The notes: a model not told the origin generated them from the letters alone. DNA of 64,000 bases from Pseudoduganella violacea (GCF_014191875.1 NZ_JACHXD010000003.1:1-64000), one strand, 5' to 3'. Positions 41,972-51,418 are shown, counted from the stretch's first letter. Program-made: numbers and translations.

Positions 41972-43333
41972 TCACCGTTCGCGCCGGCGTGACGGCAAGT
42001 CGATGCCGTGGCGCGCCATCAAGCGATATAAGGTCATGCGCGAGATGCCCAGCTCACTGGCGACCTGGGTCATGTTCTTGCCCGAGGCCAGGCGCTCTTC
42101 GAGCGCCGTGCGTTCGGCACGGTTGCGCGCACCGCCCAGCCGTTCGCACGGCGGCGCCTCATGCGCGGCGCTCGCCGGCGTCTCGCTCAATCCCAGGTCG
42201 GATGCCTGGATCAGCTTCCCTTCCGCCATCACCGAGGCACGCCGCACCCGGTTCACCAGCTCGCGCACATTGCCCGGCCAGTTGTGGTGCCGTAGCGCCT
42301 CCAGCGCCTTACTGCTGAAGCCCCGCACCTGGGCCGCGCGCTCGGTGGCGAAAGCGCTGAAGTAATGCTCGGCCAGTGCCGCCACATCGTCGCGCCGCTC
42401 GCGCAAGGGCGGCACCTCCAGCGCCAGCACATTCAGCCGGTAGTACAGGTCTTCGCGAAAGGCGCCCCGCTCCACCGCCTGCGACAACTTGACGTGCGAG
42501 GCGGCGATCACGCGCACGTCGACCGCCAGCTGGCGCGTGCCGCCCAGGCGGCAGATGGTCTTCTCCTGCAGGAAGCGCAGCAGGTTCGATTGCAGGTCGA
42601 GCGGCAGGTCGCCAATTTCGTCGAGGAAGAGCGAACCACCGGCGGCCGACTCGATCAGGCCATGCTTGTCGCGCGCGGCGCCGGTGAAGGCGCCCTTCTC
42701 GTAGCCGAACAGTTCGGACTGAATCAGGCTGGCCGGCATGGCGCCGCAATTGACGGGAACGAAGGGGGCGCCGGCGCGCGGCGAGTGCTCGTGCACGGCG
42801 CGCGCCACCAGTTCCTTGCCGGTGCCGCTCTCGCCCCAGATCAGCACCGGCGCACCGGCCTGCGCCACCTTGCGGATCTGCTGGCGTAAACTGAGTATAG
42901 CGTCGCTATTGCCGGTCAGCGGCATGCTGGCGCCGCCGCTGTCGCTAGCCGTGTGGCCGGCCAGCGCCGCCAGGCCGTGGGCATGGCCCAGGGTATGGTT
43001 CAAGCGCGTACCGTCAATGGGCCAGGTATGAAAGTCGAAACAATGATCGTGTATCAGCTGCCGCACCGGCGGCAATTGCAAGGCATGCGGGTGGAACAAG
43101 GCCACCCACTTCAGCCACCAGTGCTCGCACAAGAAGCGGTCAAGCGCCTCCAGCGGACTGCCTTCTGCATCAAGCAAGAGCATTCCCACCATATGCTGGT
43201 GCGAGTGCAGAGCATCGCGTGCCTCATTCAGGCCAGCGACTTGATTGATTTCCCAGTCCCCGAGTGCCGCGCTCAACTCCTCTCTTGCGCATCGACCTCC
43301 CACGGTCACGCATAAGAGTCGTTTGATTGTCAT
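41972..43333 (-). CDS. VpsR/BerB-like sigma-54-dependent transcriptional activator
   Basis: A 453-residue enhancer-binding protein. The N-terminal VpsR-type domain (1-125; HCFDFHTWPIDGTRLNHTLG, HAHGLAALA) resembles a degenerate receiver. The AAA+ domain has Walker A GESGTGKE (167-174), the sigma-54 contact loop ELFGYEKGAFTGA (GAFTGA intact at 214-219), Walker B GGSLFLDEIGDL and the arginine finger region LRERRDDVAALA. A Fis-type HTH is at about 415-445 (MTQVASELGISRMTLYRLMA). Known relatives, VpsR and BerB, respond to c-di-GMP and control biofilm matrix genes. It lies upstream of the Fap-like operon on the same strand, which it probably activates. Confidence 0.9.
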   Translation of the reverse strand: MTIKRLLCVTVGGRCAREELSAALGDWEINQVAGLNEARDALHSHQHMVGMLLLDAEGSPLEALDRFLCEHWWLKWVALFHPHALQLPPVRQLIHDHCFDFHTWPIDGTRLNHTLGHAHGLAALAGHTASDSGGASMPLTGNSDAILSLRQQIRKVAQAGAPVLIWGESGTGKELVARAVHEHSPRAGAPFVPVNCGAMPASLIQSELFGYEKGAFTGAARDKHGLIESAAGGSLFLDEIGDLPLDLQSNLLRFLQEKTICRLGGTRQLAVDVRVIAASHVKLSQAVERGAFREDLYYRLNVLALEVPPLRERRDDVAALAEHYFSAFATERAAQVRGFSSKALEALRHHNWPGNVRELVNRVRRASVMAEGKLIQASDLGLSETPASAAHEAPPCERLGGARNRAERTALEERLASGKNMTQVASELGISRMTLYRLMARHGIDLPSRRRER

Positions 43334-43519
43334 TTTAAGGTTTCATCTTAGAGTTCTTATAAGGGGTGGCGAATCAGACAAAGCGGCCGGCTTCTTGACC
43401 GAAAGCTTGCTGGCCCCGCGGCGCAACGGATAGAATGCGTCCGGATTTTCAGCAAGTGAAATGCCGTCTTGTCAATACTGCATAAACTGCATGGAACAAG
43501 ATGCGATATGGAGAAAGTT

Positions 43520-44140
43520 ATGAATAACTATAGGCTACAGCCTGAGAAACTGCCAACTTGGAAGCAACGAGTGTCGCTGCGCGTACTCATGTTCTTTGGC
43601 TGGCAGCTCCGGTACCGCCCCCTGCCTGGCCCGCGCGGCATCGCCGTGATCTACCCGCACACCTCGAACTGGGACTTTTTCGTGGGCCTGTTCGGCAAGT
43701 GGGCGCTGGATCTGCCGTTCCGCTGGCTGGCCAAGGACTCGCTGTTCCGCATCCCTGTCCTGGGCAGCTGGTTCCGCCGCCTCGGTGGCGAGCCGGTCGA
43801 CCGCAGCGCGCCGAACGGCATGATCAAAAGCCAGGCACAGCGCATGCACGCGGCCGACTGGTACTGGGTCGGCATCACGCCGGAAGGCACGCGCGGCTAC
43901 CGTCCGCACTGGAAGAGCGGCTTCTACCACCTGGCGCTGGAGGCGAAGGTGCCGCTTTGCCTGGTCTACATGGATTACCCGAACAAGATATTGAGCCTGG
44001 TCGACCATGTGTACCTGACGGGCGACAAGGAGCAGGACATGGCGGCCATCCGCGCCGGCTTTGAAGGCCATCTGGGCCTGCACCCGAAAGACATGGCGCC
44101 CATCCTGCTGGGCGAACGGCGCGAGAAACCGCGCGACTAA
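43520..44140 (+). CDS. PlsC-like 1-acyl-glycerol-3-phosphate acyltransferase
   Basis: A 206-residue acyltransferase. The catalytic HX4D box is in IYPHTSNWDFFVG (H47, D52), and the substrate motif PEGTRGYRPHWKSGFYHLAL lies near residue 115. It is shorter than PlsC and lacks a clear N-terminal membrane anchor; many such proteins act in lysophospholipid or glycolipid acylation. The ATG at 43520 is preferred over 43508 because GGAGAAAG is correctly spaced. It is divergent from the sigma-54 activator gene. Confidence 0.88.
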   Translation: MNNYRLQPEKLPTWKQRVSLRVLMFFGWQLRYRPLPGPRGIAVIYPHTSNWDFFVGLFGKWALDLPFRWLAKDSLFRIPVLGSWFRRLGGEPVDRSAPNGMIKSQAQRMHAADWYWVGITPEGTRGYRPHWKSGFYHLALEAKVPLCLVYMDYPNKILSLVDHVYLTGDKEQDMAAIRAGFEGHLGLHPKDMAPILLGERREKPRD

Positions 44141-44156
44141 AGGCGGGCGGCAAAGA

Positions 44157-44186
44157 AAAAGCGGCGCAGGATTCTGCGCCGCTTTT
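44157..44186. terminator. Bidirectional terminator between acyltransferase and DUF885 genes
   Basis: A perfect 13-bp stem AAAAGCGGCGCAG (44157-44169) with CTGCGCCGCTTTT (44174-44186), loop GATT. It carries A and T tracts at both ends and lies between convergent genes. Confidence 0.92.
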
Positions 44187-44190
44187 GCGT

Positions 44191-45945
44191 TTACCGCGCC
44201 TGCTTGGGATACGGACTCTTGCCGCCGTCGGCGATGAAGCTGTCGATGCGCGCCTGCAGCACCGGCAGCGGCACCGAACCCAGATGCAGCACCGTGTCGT
44301 GGAAGGCGCGGATATCGAACTTCTTGCCCAGCGCCGCCTCGGCTTTCTTGCGCGCCTCGATGATCGCCATCTCGCCCAGATAGTAGGACAGGGCCTGGCC
44401 CGGCCAGGAGATATAGCGGTCCACCTCCGTTTCCACCTCGTGCGACGAGAGGGCCGTGTTCTGCATCAGATAGTCCTGCGCCTGCTGGCGCGTCCACCCC
44501 TTGGCGTGGATGCCGGTATCGACCACCAGGCGCGAAGCGCGCCAGGCCTGGTAACTGAGCATGCCGAAGACTTCATACGGCGTTTCATAGATGCCCATCT
44601 CCGTGCCCAGGCGTTCCGAATACAGCGCCCAGCCCTCGCCGTAAGCCGAGATATAGGCCTTGCGGAAATCCGGGCGGCCGCCCTGCTCCAGCGCCAGCGG
44701 CATCTGGAAGGCGTGGCCCGGCGCCGACTCGTGCAGGGTCAGCGCGGGCAGGCTGTAAAGCGCGCGCGAAGGCAGGTTATAGGTGTTCACCAGATACACG
44801 CCGGGACCGCCGCGCCCCGAGGTGTAGTACGGCGCCTGCTCCGGCGGCACCGGGATGATGGCGAAGCGACGGCGCGGCAGATGGCCGAAATACTGGTCGG
44901 CCTTGGCGTCGAACTTCTTGGCGATCCAGGCGGCGCGCATCAGCAGCTCGTCCGGCGTCTTGGCGTAGAAGCGCGGATCGCTGCGCAGGAATTGCAGGAA
45001 GGCCGGCAGGTCGCCCTTGAACTCGACCTGCTGCATCACCTCATGCATCTCGGCGCGGATCTTCGCCATTTCCGCCAGGCCGATCTGGTGGATCTGCTCG
45101 GCGCTCAGCGCGGTGGTGGTGTATTCGACGATCTTGGATTGGTAGTAGGCTGGTCCGTCCGGCAGGCTATGCGCGGCCAGCGCCTCGGTCGCCTGCGGCA
45201 CATACTCCTTGCGCATGAAGTCGAGCAGCTCGGCGTGGGCCGGCACCACCGCTTCGCGGATGGCCTTCAGACCCGCGGCGCGCAGGCTGGCCTGCTCCTC
45301 GGCCGGAATAATGGCTGGCATGTCCTTGAACGGCTGGTAGAACGCCACGTCTTCCAGCTTGGCCGCGGTGACGGCGGTAAGCGAGGCGTCGCGGCCCTGC
45401 AGGGTCACGCGCGGCGGCGTGAAGCCGCGTTTCAGGCCGGCCCGCATATTCGCCATCTCTTCGCGGAAGTAGCGCGGCACATCGTTCAGCTGGGCCACGT
45501 AGTTGCGGTAATCCTCGGCCGTGCGGAAACTCTTGCGCGCCTCGCCCGCCAGATTCGACCAGAAGGAGGAATCCGCGTTCAGCGGCTTCTCGTATTCGCG
45601 GAAGCGCTGGTTGGCCAGCAAGGCCGCGATCTGGGCGCGGTAGACGGCGTAGTTGATGCGTTCAGCGGCGGACAGCTTGGCGGCGGGGATGGCGTCCAGG
45701 CCTTTCAGCACGCCCTCCCAATAGCGCTGGCGCGCCTGCTGGGTGGCGGGATCGACGCGCGGCAGGCGCGGGCTGATGCCGTTATCGTCGTCCTCCTCGT
45801 CTTCCAGCTGCTGGCTCTGGCGCCATTTCCACTCCTGCGTGTAGAGCGCCTTGAAGCGGGCGTCGGCATGGAGCGGGGCGCTGGCCACGCTGGAAGTGCT
45901 GGCGGCCAGCAGGATGCAGGCAAGCGCCGCGCTGAAATCTCTCAT
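44191..45945 (-). CDS. Exported DUF885 zinc-metallopeptidase-like protein
   Basis: A 584-residue periplasmic protein; signal peptide 1-22. DUF885 is an M3/M32-like metallopeptidase fold. The zinc motif is LTLHESAPGHAFQM (HExxPGH) near residue 400, with the second-helix Glu in YGEGWALYSERLGTEMG. MQNTALSSHEVETEVDRYIS and the final WPGQALSYYLGEM are family-typical. It contains an acidic run LEDEEDDDNG at about 48-57. The start overlaps the SulP stop by 4 bases (ATGA), so the two genes form a unit. Peptide substrates are unknown. Confidence 0.9.
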   Translation of the reverse strand: MRDFSAALACILLAASTSSVASAPLHADARFKALYTQEWKWRQSQQLEDEEDDDNGISPRLPRVDPATQQARQRYWEGVLKGLDAIPAAKLSAAERINYAVYRAQIAALLANQRFREYEKPLNADSSFWSNLAGEARKSFRTAEDYRNYVAQLNDVPRYFREEMANMRAGLKRGFTPPRVTLQGRDASLTAVTAAKLEDVAFYQPFKDMPAIIPAEEQASLRAAGLKAIREAVVPAHAELLDFMRKEYVPQATEALAAHSLPDGPAYYQSKIVEYTTTALSAEQIHQIGLAEMAKIRAEMHEVMQQVEFKGDLPAFLQFLRSDPRFYAKTPDELLMRAAWIAKKFDAKADQYFGHLPRRRFAIIPVPPEQAPYYTSGRGGPGVYLVNTYNLPSRALYSLPALTLHESAPGHAFQMPLALEQGGRPDFRKAYISAYGEGWALYSERLGTEMGIYETPYEVFGMLSYQAWRASRLVVDTGIHAKGWTRQQAQDYLMQNTALSSHEVETEVDRYISWPGQALSYYLGEMAIIEARKKAEAALGKKFDIRAFHDTVLHLGSVPLPVLQARIDSFIADGGKSPYPKQAR

Positions 45946-47588
45946 ACGTCTCCCTTATTGTTTTGCAGATGATCGCAAGCCATGGCCGTACTGAGGAACA
46001 CCTTGCCGTTCAACAGATCGAGCAATTGGCTGTCTCTTAAGCGGTCCATCACCGGACCTTTCACTTCCGCCAGATGCAGGCCGATGCCGCGCCGCTTCAG
46101 GCTTTGATTCAACTCCATCAGGCCGAACAAGGCCGTGGTGTCGACCGAACTCACGGCCGACATCACCAGCACCAGCGCGCGCGCCGTGGGGTGGGCGGCC
46201 AGCTCCTCTTCCACGCGGTAGGTGACCGCCTCGACATTGCCGAAGAAGAGATTGGCGTCGATGCGCAGCACCAGCATGCCGGGCTGGGTCTCGGCCGAAT
46301 AGCGTTCGATATTGCGGAAATGTTCGCTGCCGGCGATACGGCCCAGCACCGCGATATGCGGACGGCTGGCGCGCCAGATCAGGGCCGCCATCGACAGCAT
46401 CACGCCCACCACCACGCCCGCCTCCACGCCCAGCAGCAGCACGCCGACGCCCGTCACCAGCCAGGCCAGCGCGTCCACGCGGTCGTAGCGCCAGGCGGTG
46501 CGCAGGGTATCGAGTTCCAGCATGCCCAGCACCGCCACGATGATGGTGGCTGCCAGCACCGGCAGCGGCAGCAGCGCCAGCCAGCCGGTGGGCGCGATCA
46601 GGGCAAGGGCCAGCAGGCCGGCCGTGAGGATGCTCGCCAGCGGCGTATTCGCCCCGGCCGCGAAATTGACGGCCGACCGCGAAATGCTGCCCGTGACCGG
46701 GAAGCCGCCCGACAGCATGCTGGCCGCATTCGCCGCGCCCAGGCCGAGCAGCTCCTGGTTGCTGACCAGCTTCTCGTTGCGCTTCAAGGCCAGCGTCTGC
46801 GCCGCCGACATGCTGATAAGGAAAATGATAAAGCCGATCAGAAGGCCCGGCTTCAGCAAGGTCCCCCAATGCGCGGAGGACGTCGCCAGATTCAATTGCG
46901 GCAGGCCGGCCGGCACGCTGCCCGTGGTTGCGATGCCATGCGCGCGCAGATCGAAGAGCGCCAGCAGGACAATCGACACGATCACCAGCAGCATGGGCGC
47001 CAGTTTGGAGCCGGTATCCGCCATGCTGGCCCGCATGCCGCAGGCGCGCAGCAGCGCCGCGCCCCAGCGCCGCGCCAGCACCAGAAACAGCAGGGAAGCC
47101 AGTCCCATGGCGGCGCTAGGCCCGTGCCAATGCGGGAAATCGGCCCCCAGCAGCGGATGCACCTGCCCCATCGCGATGACGATGGCCGAACCGACGGTAA
47201 AGCCGCTCATCACCGGCCGCGAAAAGAAATTCGCCAGGAAGCCCAGGCGCAGCAAGCCGCACAAAATCAGCACCGCCCCGGCCACCAGCGCCAGTTGCGC
47301 CGCCAGCACCGCATACAAGGCCGAACCGGCCGCCGCCAAAGGCGCGATGGCCGCCGCCGTCATCAGCGACACGATCGCCATCGGCCCCACCGACTGCGTC
47401 ATGCTGCTGCCGAAAAGCGCATACACGACAGGCGGCAAAATGCTCGCATAAATACCCGCCACTGGCGGCAAGCCCGCCACCAGCGCATAAGCCATCCCCT
47501 GCGGGATCATCATCATCGCCACCACCAGGCCGGCGCTCACATCCCCCGCCAGCGCCGCGCGCCGATAGCCCCTCAACCAACCCAGCAT
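45942..47588 (-). CDS. SulP-family anion transporter with STAS domain
   Basis: A 548-residue inner-membrane transporter of the SLC26/SulP family. The N-terminal signature is AGLVVAMMMIPQGMAYALVA, then about 12-14 helices in two inverted repeats, including FPVTGSISRSAVNFAAGANT. A C-terminal STAS domain lies at about 420-535 (MLVLRIDANLFFGNVEAVTY, SAVSSVDTTALFGLMELNQS). The substrate may be sulfate, bicarbonate or a dicarboxylate. I prefer the ATG at 47588 over an upstream TTG. It is co-transcribed with the DUF885 gene. Confidence 0.9.
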   Translation of the reverse strand: MLGWLRGYRRAALAGDVSAGLVVAMMMIPQGMAYALVAGLPPVAGIYASILPPVVYALFGSSMTQSVGPMAIVSLMTAAAIAPLAAAGSALYAVLAAQLALVAGAVLILCGLLRLGFLANFFSRPVMSGFTVGSAIVIAMGQVHPLLGADFPHWHGPSAAMGLASLLFLVLARRWGAALLRACGMRASMADTGSKLAPMLLVIVSIVLLALFDLRAHGIATTGSVPAGLPQLNLATSSAHWGTLLKPGLLIGFIIFLISMSAAQTLALKRNEKLVSNQELLGLGAANAASMLSGGFPVTGSISRSAVNFAAGANTPLASILTAGLLALALIAPTGWLALLPLPVLAATIIVAVLGMLELDTLRTAWRYDRVDALAWLVTGVGVLLLGVEAGVVVGVMLSMAALIWRASRPHIAVLGRIAGSEHFRNIERYSAETQPGMLVLRIDANLFFGNVEAVTYRVEEELAAHPTARALVLVMSAVSSVDTTALFGLMELNQSLKRRGIGLHLAEVKGPVMDRLRDSQLLDLLNGKVFLSTAMACDHLQNNKGDV

Positions 47589-47656
47589 GCAATACCACCC
47601 AGCCCAAAAAGACAAAGCGCAAGCCTACCACGATCCCCACCATATTTAATTTCGAT

Positions 47657-47762
47657 CAAATAATGTCCAACCCTGGTGTCAGGCACCAGAGTCAGACATT
47701 TGCTGATTTAGATCAAAGAATGTCCTACCTTAGTGCCTGACACCAGGGTGGGACATTGTTTG
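47657..47762. repeat. 106-bp nested palindromic repeat, copy 2
   Basis: Same length and arrangement as 26171-26276: arms 47657-47686 and 47733-47762, the same inner GACATT...AATGTC, and about 90 percent identity by eye. Matching sequence (TTTGGCGCAAAG) also continues past the right arm. It sits between the start of the SulP gene and the end of the GGDEF gene. Two intergenic copies 21.5 kb apart, both beside unrelated genes, indicate a dispersed element. Confidence 0.85.
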
Positions 47763-47786
47763 GTTTGGCGCAAAGGCGGAGCGGAC

Positions 47787-49277
47787 TTAGCTGGCCATGG
47801 CGAGTTCGACGCAGTTGCGGCCGGCGCGCTTGGCGCGGTGCAGGGCGGCGTCCAGCCTGTCGAGGGCGGATTGGCCGCCTTCCTCCGGCGCGACCTGGGC
47901 GACGGCCAGACTGATGGTGACGGTGTCGCAGCCGGGCAGCTCGGTGCCGGCGATGGTTTCGCGCAGCTTTTCGGCCAGCTTGAGGGCGTCGATGGCGACG
48001 GTGTGGGTGGCGAGGATGAGAAATTCTTCGCCGCGCATGCGGGCCAGCACGTCGGAGCTGCGCAGGCGGGTGCGCACGGTTTGCGCGACCACGCGCAGGG
48101 CCTGGTCGCCTATCGGGTAGCCGTAAAGGTCGTTCACCGAGCGGAAGTTGTCGATGTCGAAGGAGATCAGGGCCAGCGGCAGCCCGTATCTGCGGGCGCG
48201 GCGGATTTCCTGGTCGAGCAGGGTTTCGCCCTGGCGCCGGTTGCTGGCGCCGGTCAGGGCGTCGTTGATGGCGATCTGGGTCAGCTTGCCGGCCAGGGCG
48301 TCGTTTTGCTGACGCAGCTCGCTCATGGCGAGGCCGAAGGCGATGAACTGGGCCAGGCTGGCGAAGCAGGCGAATTGTTCGCGCGAGAACTGGATCAGGC
48401 GGTCGAACATCAGGCATACGGAGCCGAGCACCGGGCCTTCCGGTTCGCTGCGCAGCGGCAGGGCCAGCACCATGCGCACGTCGCGGTCATGCAGGCTGAC
48501 GGCCAGCTCCGGGTCGCCGGCTTTTTCGGGCGCGTCGAGCAGGACCAGCTCTCCCGTGCTGACAGCCAGCAGCGGCGGGAAGATCTGATTCAGCGGCGAT
48601 TCGAGCAGGCGGTTGTGGCGCTGCATCAGGCGCGCCAGGTCGAGGTGGTTGCGCGCTTCCTGCGCCACCAGTTGCAGATTGCCGTGCTCCTTCATGTGCA
48701 GCAGCGCGGTGTGGCGCACGCCGGGGAAGCTGCACAGGGCCAGGCAGATTTGCGCGGCCATCGCGCTCACGTCCTCGGCGCCAGTCAGGGCGCGCTGCAG
48801 GCTGCGCTGGATGGTGAGCAGGTCGCGCAACTCGCGTTCCTTGTCCAGCAGCTGTTGCTGCATCTGGGCTTGCGGGTCGAGCGGCGGGGTCAGGGTCTGT
48901 TCGATGGTTTGCGCCAATTCCTCATTAAGGATGGGGCAGATGCGGTATTGCAGGGGTCCGCTGGCCATCAGCTCGGGAATCCAGGCGGTGTTGGTGTAGG
49001 GGCAGAGCAGCAGCACCGGCTCGCCCACGCGCCCGCGCACCAGCCCTGCGATGGCGGCCAAATCGTGGCTGTTGGCACTGTCGTAGCCGTTCAGATCGAT
49101 GATCAGCAGATCGATGCGGTGGCGTTCCAGCTGTTCGCGCGCCGCATGCACGCTGTCGGCCAAAGTCAGGCGGTCGAACTGCTCGCCGCAGCAGCTCTGG
49201 AAGTCGGCCCGCCGCTCGCCGGACGGATTCAGGAACAGGCCAAATCGGGTGGGGCGTCCCGGCGTATCTGCAACCAT
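47787..49277 (-). CDS. GGDEF-domain protein (RGEEF variant) with GAF-like sensor
   Basis: A 496-residue signalling protein. Residues 1-125 look like a receiver-type fold (IDLLIIDLNGYDSANSHDLA), 150-325 a GAF-like domain (GPVLGSVCLMFDRLIQFSRE), and 335-496 a GGDEF domain (NDALTGASNRRQGETLLDQE; LISFDIDNFRSVNDLYGYPI). The active-site signature is RGEEF at 415-419, with the first Gly replaced by Arg; the remaining catalytic Glu residues and the RxxD inhibitory site (RSSD, 406-409) are present. Activity is therefore uncertain. GGGAG precedes the ATG. It could influence c-di-GMP and thereby the VpsR-like activator 4 kb away. Confidence 0.88.
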   Translation of the reverse strand: MVADTPGRPTRFGLFLNPSGERRADFQSCCGEQFDRLTLADSVHAAREQLERHRIDLLIIDLNGYDSANSHDLAAIAGLVRGRVGEPVLLLCPYTNTAWIPELMASGPLQYRICPILNEELAQTIEQTLTPPLDPQAQMQQQLLDKERELRDLLTIQRSLQRALTGAEDVSAMAAQICLALCSFPGVRHTALLHMKEHGNLQLVAQEARNHLDLARLMQRHNRLLESPLNQIFPPLLAVSTGELVLLDAPEKAGDPELAVSLHDRDVRMVLALPLRSEPEGPVLGSVCLMFDRLIQFSREQFACFASLAQFIAFGLAMSELRQQNDALAGKLTQIAINDALTGASNRRQGETLLDQEIRRARRYGLPLALISFDIDNFRSVNDLYGYPIGDQALRVVAQTVRTRLRSSDVLARMRGEEFLILATHTVAIDALKLAEKLRETIAGTELPGCDTVTISLAVAQVAPEEGGQSALDRLDAALHRAKRAGRNCVELAMAS

Positions 49278-49479
49278 TTTTGTCTCCCTGCGACTATGTA
49301 CTTTTTGCTATTGTTCGCTTGCCTTGGTGTGGCTTGGTGTGGCTTATTTTAAGTGTGCCACAAAGTTCACGAACAACAATATTATTTGTGTCAACTACAT
49401 CGGTTTTATGTGCGTGCGCGCACCGTCTGCAACGCTCGGCCTGCCAATACTGGGGTCTTGTGCGAGCAAGGAGAGCAGC

Positions 49480-50469
49480 ATGGCCACCAGCAAGCAGCCG
49501 CCGGCCACGCAGGCCGGCAATCAGCAGCGCGACATCCAGCGGCAGCAGGATGGGCGCGACCAGGCCGGGAACGGCCAACAGCAGCAGCGCGCGCCGGTGC
49601 AGGCCGGCCACCACGATTTTCCCGCTCCGCCGCTGCCGCAACAGCATCTGGAAAAACCCGGCATCGAGGCCGGGATGGCGCTCAAGCCGCAATTCCAGGC
49701 GCCCTCTTACTGCGGCAGCGGCAAGCTGCATGGCATGGCGGCCATCATTACCGGCGGCGATTCCGGCATCGGCCGCGCGGTGGCGGTGCTGTATGCGCGC
49801 GAAGGCGCCGACGTGGCCCTGGTCTATCTGGCGGAAGAGCAGGAAGATGCCGAAACCACGCGCCGCTGCGTGGAAGCGGAAGGCCAGCGCTGCCTGCTGC
49901 TGCCGGGCGACGTGCGCGAGATGGCGTTCTGCCGCCAGGCCGTGGACAGCACGCTGCGCGAGTTCGGCCGGCTCGATATCCTGGTCAATAACGCGGCCTT
50001 CCAGGAACATGCGGCCAGGCTGGAAGAGCTGTCCGAAGAGCGCTTCGACCTGACCATGAAGACCAATATCTATGGCTACTTCCATATGGCCAAGGCCGCC
50101 CTGCCCCATCTGAAGCGCGGCAGCGCCATCATCAATACCGGTTCGGTGGTGGCCTTGCGCGGCTCGGGCCATCTGCTCGACTATTCCGCCACCAAGGGCG
50201 CGATCCATGCCTTCACCATGTCGCTCGCATCGAACCTGATGGAGCAGGGCATCCGCGTGAACGCCGTGGCGCCCGGCCCCGTATGGACGCCGCTCAATCC
50301 GGCCGACCAGACCGGGGAGAAGATCGCGCAGTTCGGCGCCGACACCGATATGCGCCGCCCGGCCCAGCCGGAAGAGCTGTCGCCGGCTTACGTCTTCCTC
50401 GCCGCGCCCTGCTGCTCCAGCTATATCAGCGGCATCGTGCTGCCGGTGACGGGCAGCGTGGGCGAGTAA
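49480..50469 (+). CDS. SDR oxidoreductase, YghA-like
   Basis: A 329-residue short-chain dehydrogenase. The N-terminal 65 residues are Gln-rich and low complexity (NQQRDIQRQQDGRDQAGNGQ). The Rossmann fold follows: AAIITGGDSGIGRAVAVLYA (TGxxxGIG), LDILVNNAAFQ, catalytic Ser in INTGSVVALRG, YxxxK as YSATKGAIHAF, and NAVAPGPVWTPLNP. This N-terminal extension and motif set match the YghA/GsiB-associated stress-induced SDRs. AAGGAGAGCAGC sets the start. The Ku gene follows 4 bases after its stop, so they are probably co-transcribed. Confidence 0.92.
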   Translation: MATSKQPPATQAGNQQRDIQRQQDGRDQAGNGQQQQRAPVQAGHHDFPAPPLPQQHLEKPGIEAGMALKPQFQAPSYCGSGKLHGMAAIITGGDSGIGRAVAVLYAREGADVALVYLAEEQEDAETTRRCVEAEGQRCLLLPGDVREMAFCRQAVDSTLREFGRLDILVNNAAFQEHAARLEELSEERFDLTMKTNIYGYFHMAKAALPHLKRGSAIINTGSVVALRGSGHLLDYSATKGAIHAFTMSLASNLMEQGIRVNAVAPGPVWTPLNPADQTGEKIAQFGADTDMRRPAQPEELSPAYVFLAAPCCSSYISGIVLPVTGSVGE

Positions 50470-50473
50470 GGCC

Positions 50474-51418
50474 ATGGCGCGCGCACTGTGGAAAGGGGCC
50501 ATCAGCTTTGGCCTGGTGCATATCCCGGTCGAGATGCACACGGCCGTGCGCGAGCACGACCTCGATCTGACCATGCTGGACAAGCGCGATTTTTCGCCGG
50601 TCGGCTTCAAGCGCTACAACAAGGGCAATGGCAAAGAAGTCAGCTGGGAAAACATCGTCAAAGGCTACGAGTACCAGGACGGCGAGTATGTGGTGCTGTC
50701 GGAGGAAGACCTGCGCCAGGCCAATGTGAAGGCCACGCAGACCATCGATATCCTGGCCTTCGTCGATTCCAGCGAGGTGCCGCTGATCTACTACGAGACG
50801 CCCTACTATCTCTCGCCCGGGCGCGGCGGCGACAAGGTCTATGCCCTGCTGCGCGAAACCCTGCGCAAGGCCGGCAAGATCGCCGTCGCCACGGTGGTGA
50901 TCCGCGTGCGCCAGCATCTGTGCGCGCTGGTGGCGGCGGGCGACAGCATCATGATGAATACCTTGCGCTATGCCGAGGAAATCCAGGATGCCGACGATCT
51001 GAAGCTGCCCGCCAGCGGCATGAAGGCGGCCGGCATCAGCGACAAGGAATTGAAAATGGCCCTGTCGCTGGTGGAGGGCATGTGCGAGCCGTGGGCGCCC
51101 GAGCAGTATCGCGATACCTACAGGGAGGATGTGCTGGCCCTGGTGAAAAAGAAAGTCAAGGCCAAGCAGACCAAGACCATCACCATGCCGTCCAAGGAAG
51201 GCGCCGCGGCGCCTGCCAGCAATGTGGTCGATCTGGTGGCCTTGCTCAAGCAGAGCCTGAGCGCCAAAGGCGGCAAGGCGGAAGAAGATGAAGACGAGGA
51301 AGAAGCCGCGCCGCCCGTCAGTCCTCGCCGCTCGCGGCAAAGCGCTCCGCCAGAAAGTCGAGCAAGGCGCGCACGGACGGGATCAGCCCCCGCCGAGAAG
51401 GAAAGGCGGCATAAATGA
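50474..51418 (+). CDS. ku: Non-homologous end-joining protein Ku
   Basis: A 314-residue prokaryotic Ku homodimer subunit that binds DNA double-strand ends and recruits LigD. The core starts RALWKGAISFGLVHIPVEMH and includes LDKRDFSPVGFKRYNK, YYLSPGRGGDKVYALLRETL and SNVVDLVALLKQSL at the end of the conserved domain. Residues 270-314 form an acidic patch then a basic tail (PRRSRQSAPPESRARRARTG), which in Ku proteins binds DNA and supports threading. The last 101 bases are antisense to the LysR gene. ligD lies 1.6 kb downstream in convergent orientation. Confidence 0.95.
   Translation: MARALWKGAISFGLVHIPVEMHTAVREHDLDLTMLDKRDFSPVGFKRYNKGNGKEVSWENIVKGYEYQDGEYVVLSEEDLRQANVKATQTIDILAFVDSSEVPLIYYETPYYLSPGRGGDKVYALLRETLRKAGKIAVATVVIRVRQHLCALVAAGDSIMMNTLRYAEEIQDADDLKLPASGMKAAGISDKELKMALSLVEGMCEPWAPEQYRDTYREDVLALVKKKVKAKQTKTITMPSKEGAAAPASNVVDLVALLKQSLSAKGGKAEEDEDEEEAAPPVSPRRSRQSAPPESRARRARTGSAPAEKERRHK

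Noticed and set aside
49324-49345. A 10-bp direct repeat (CTTGGTGTGG twice) upstream of the YghA-like SDR gene
   Set aside because: Only two units; no promoter or operator logic could be attached to it.
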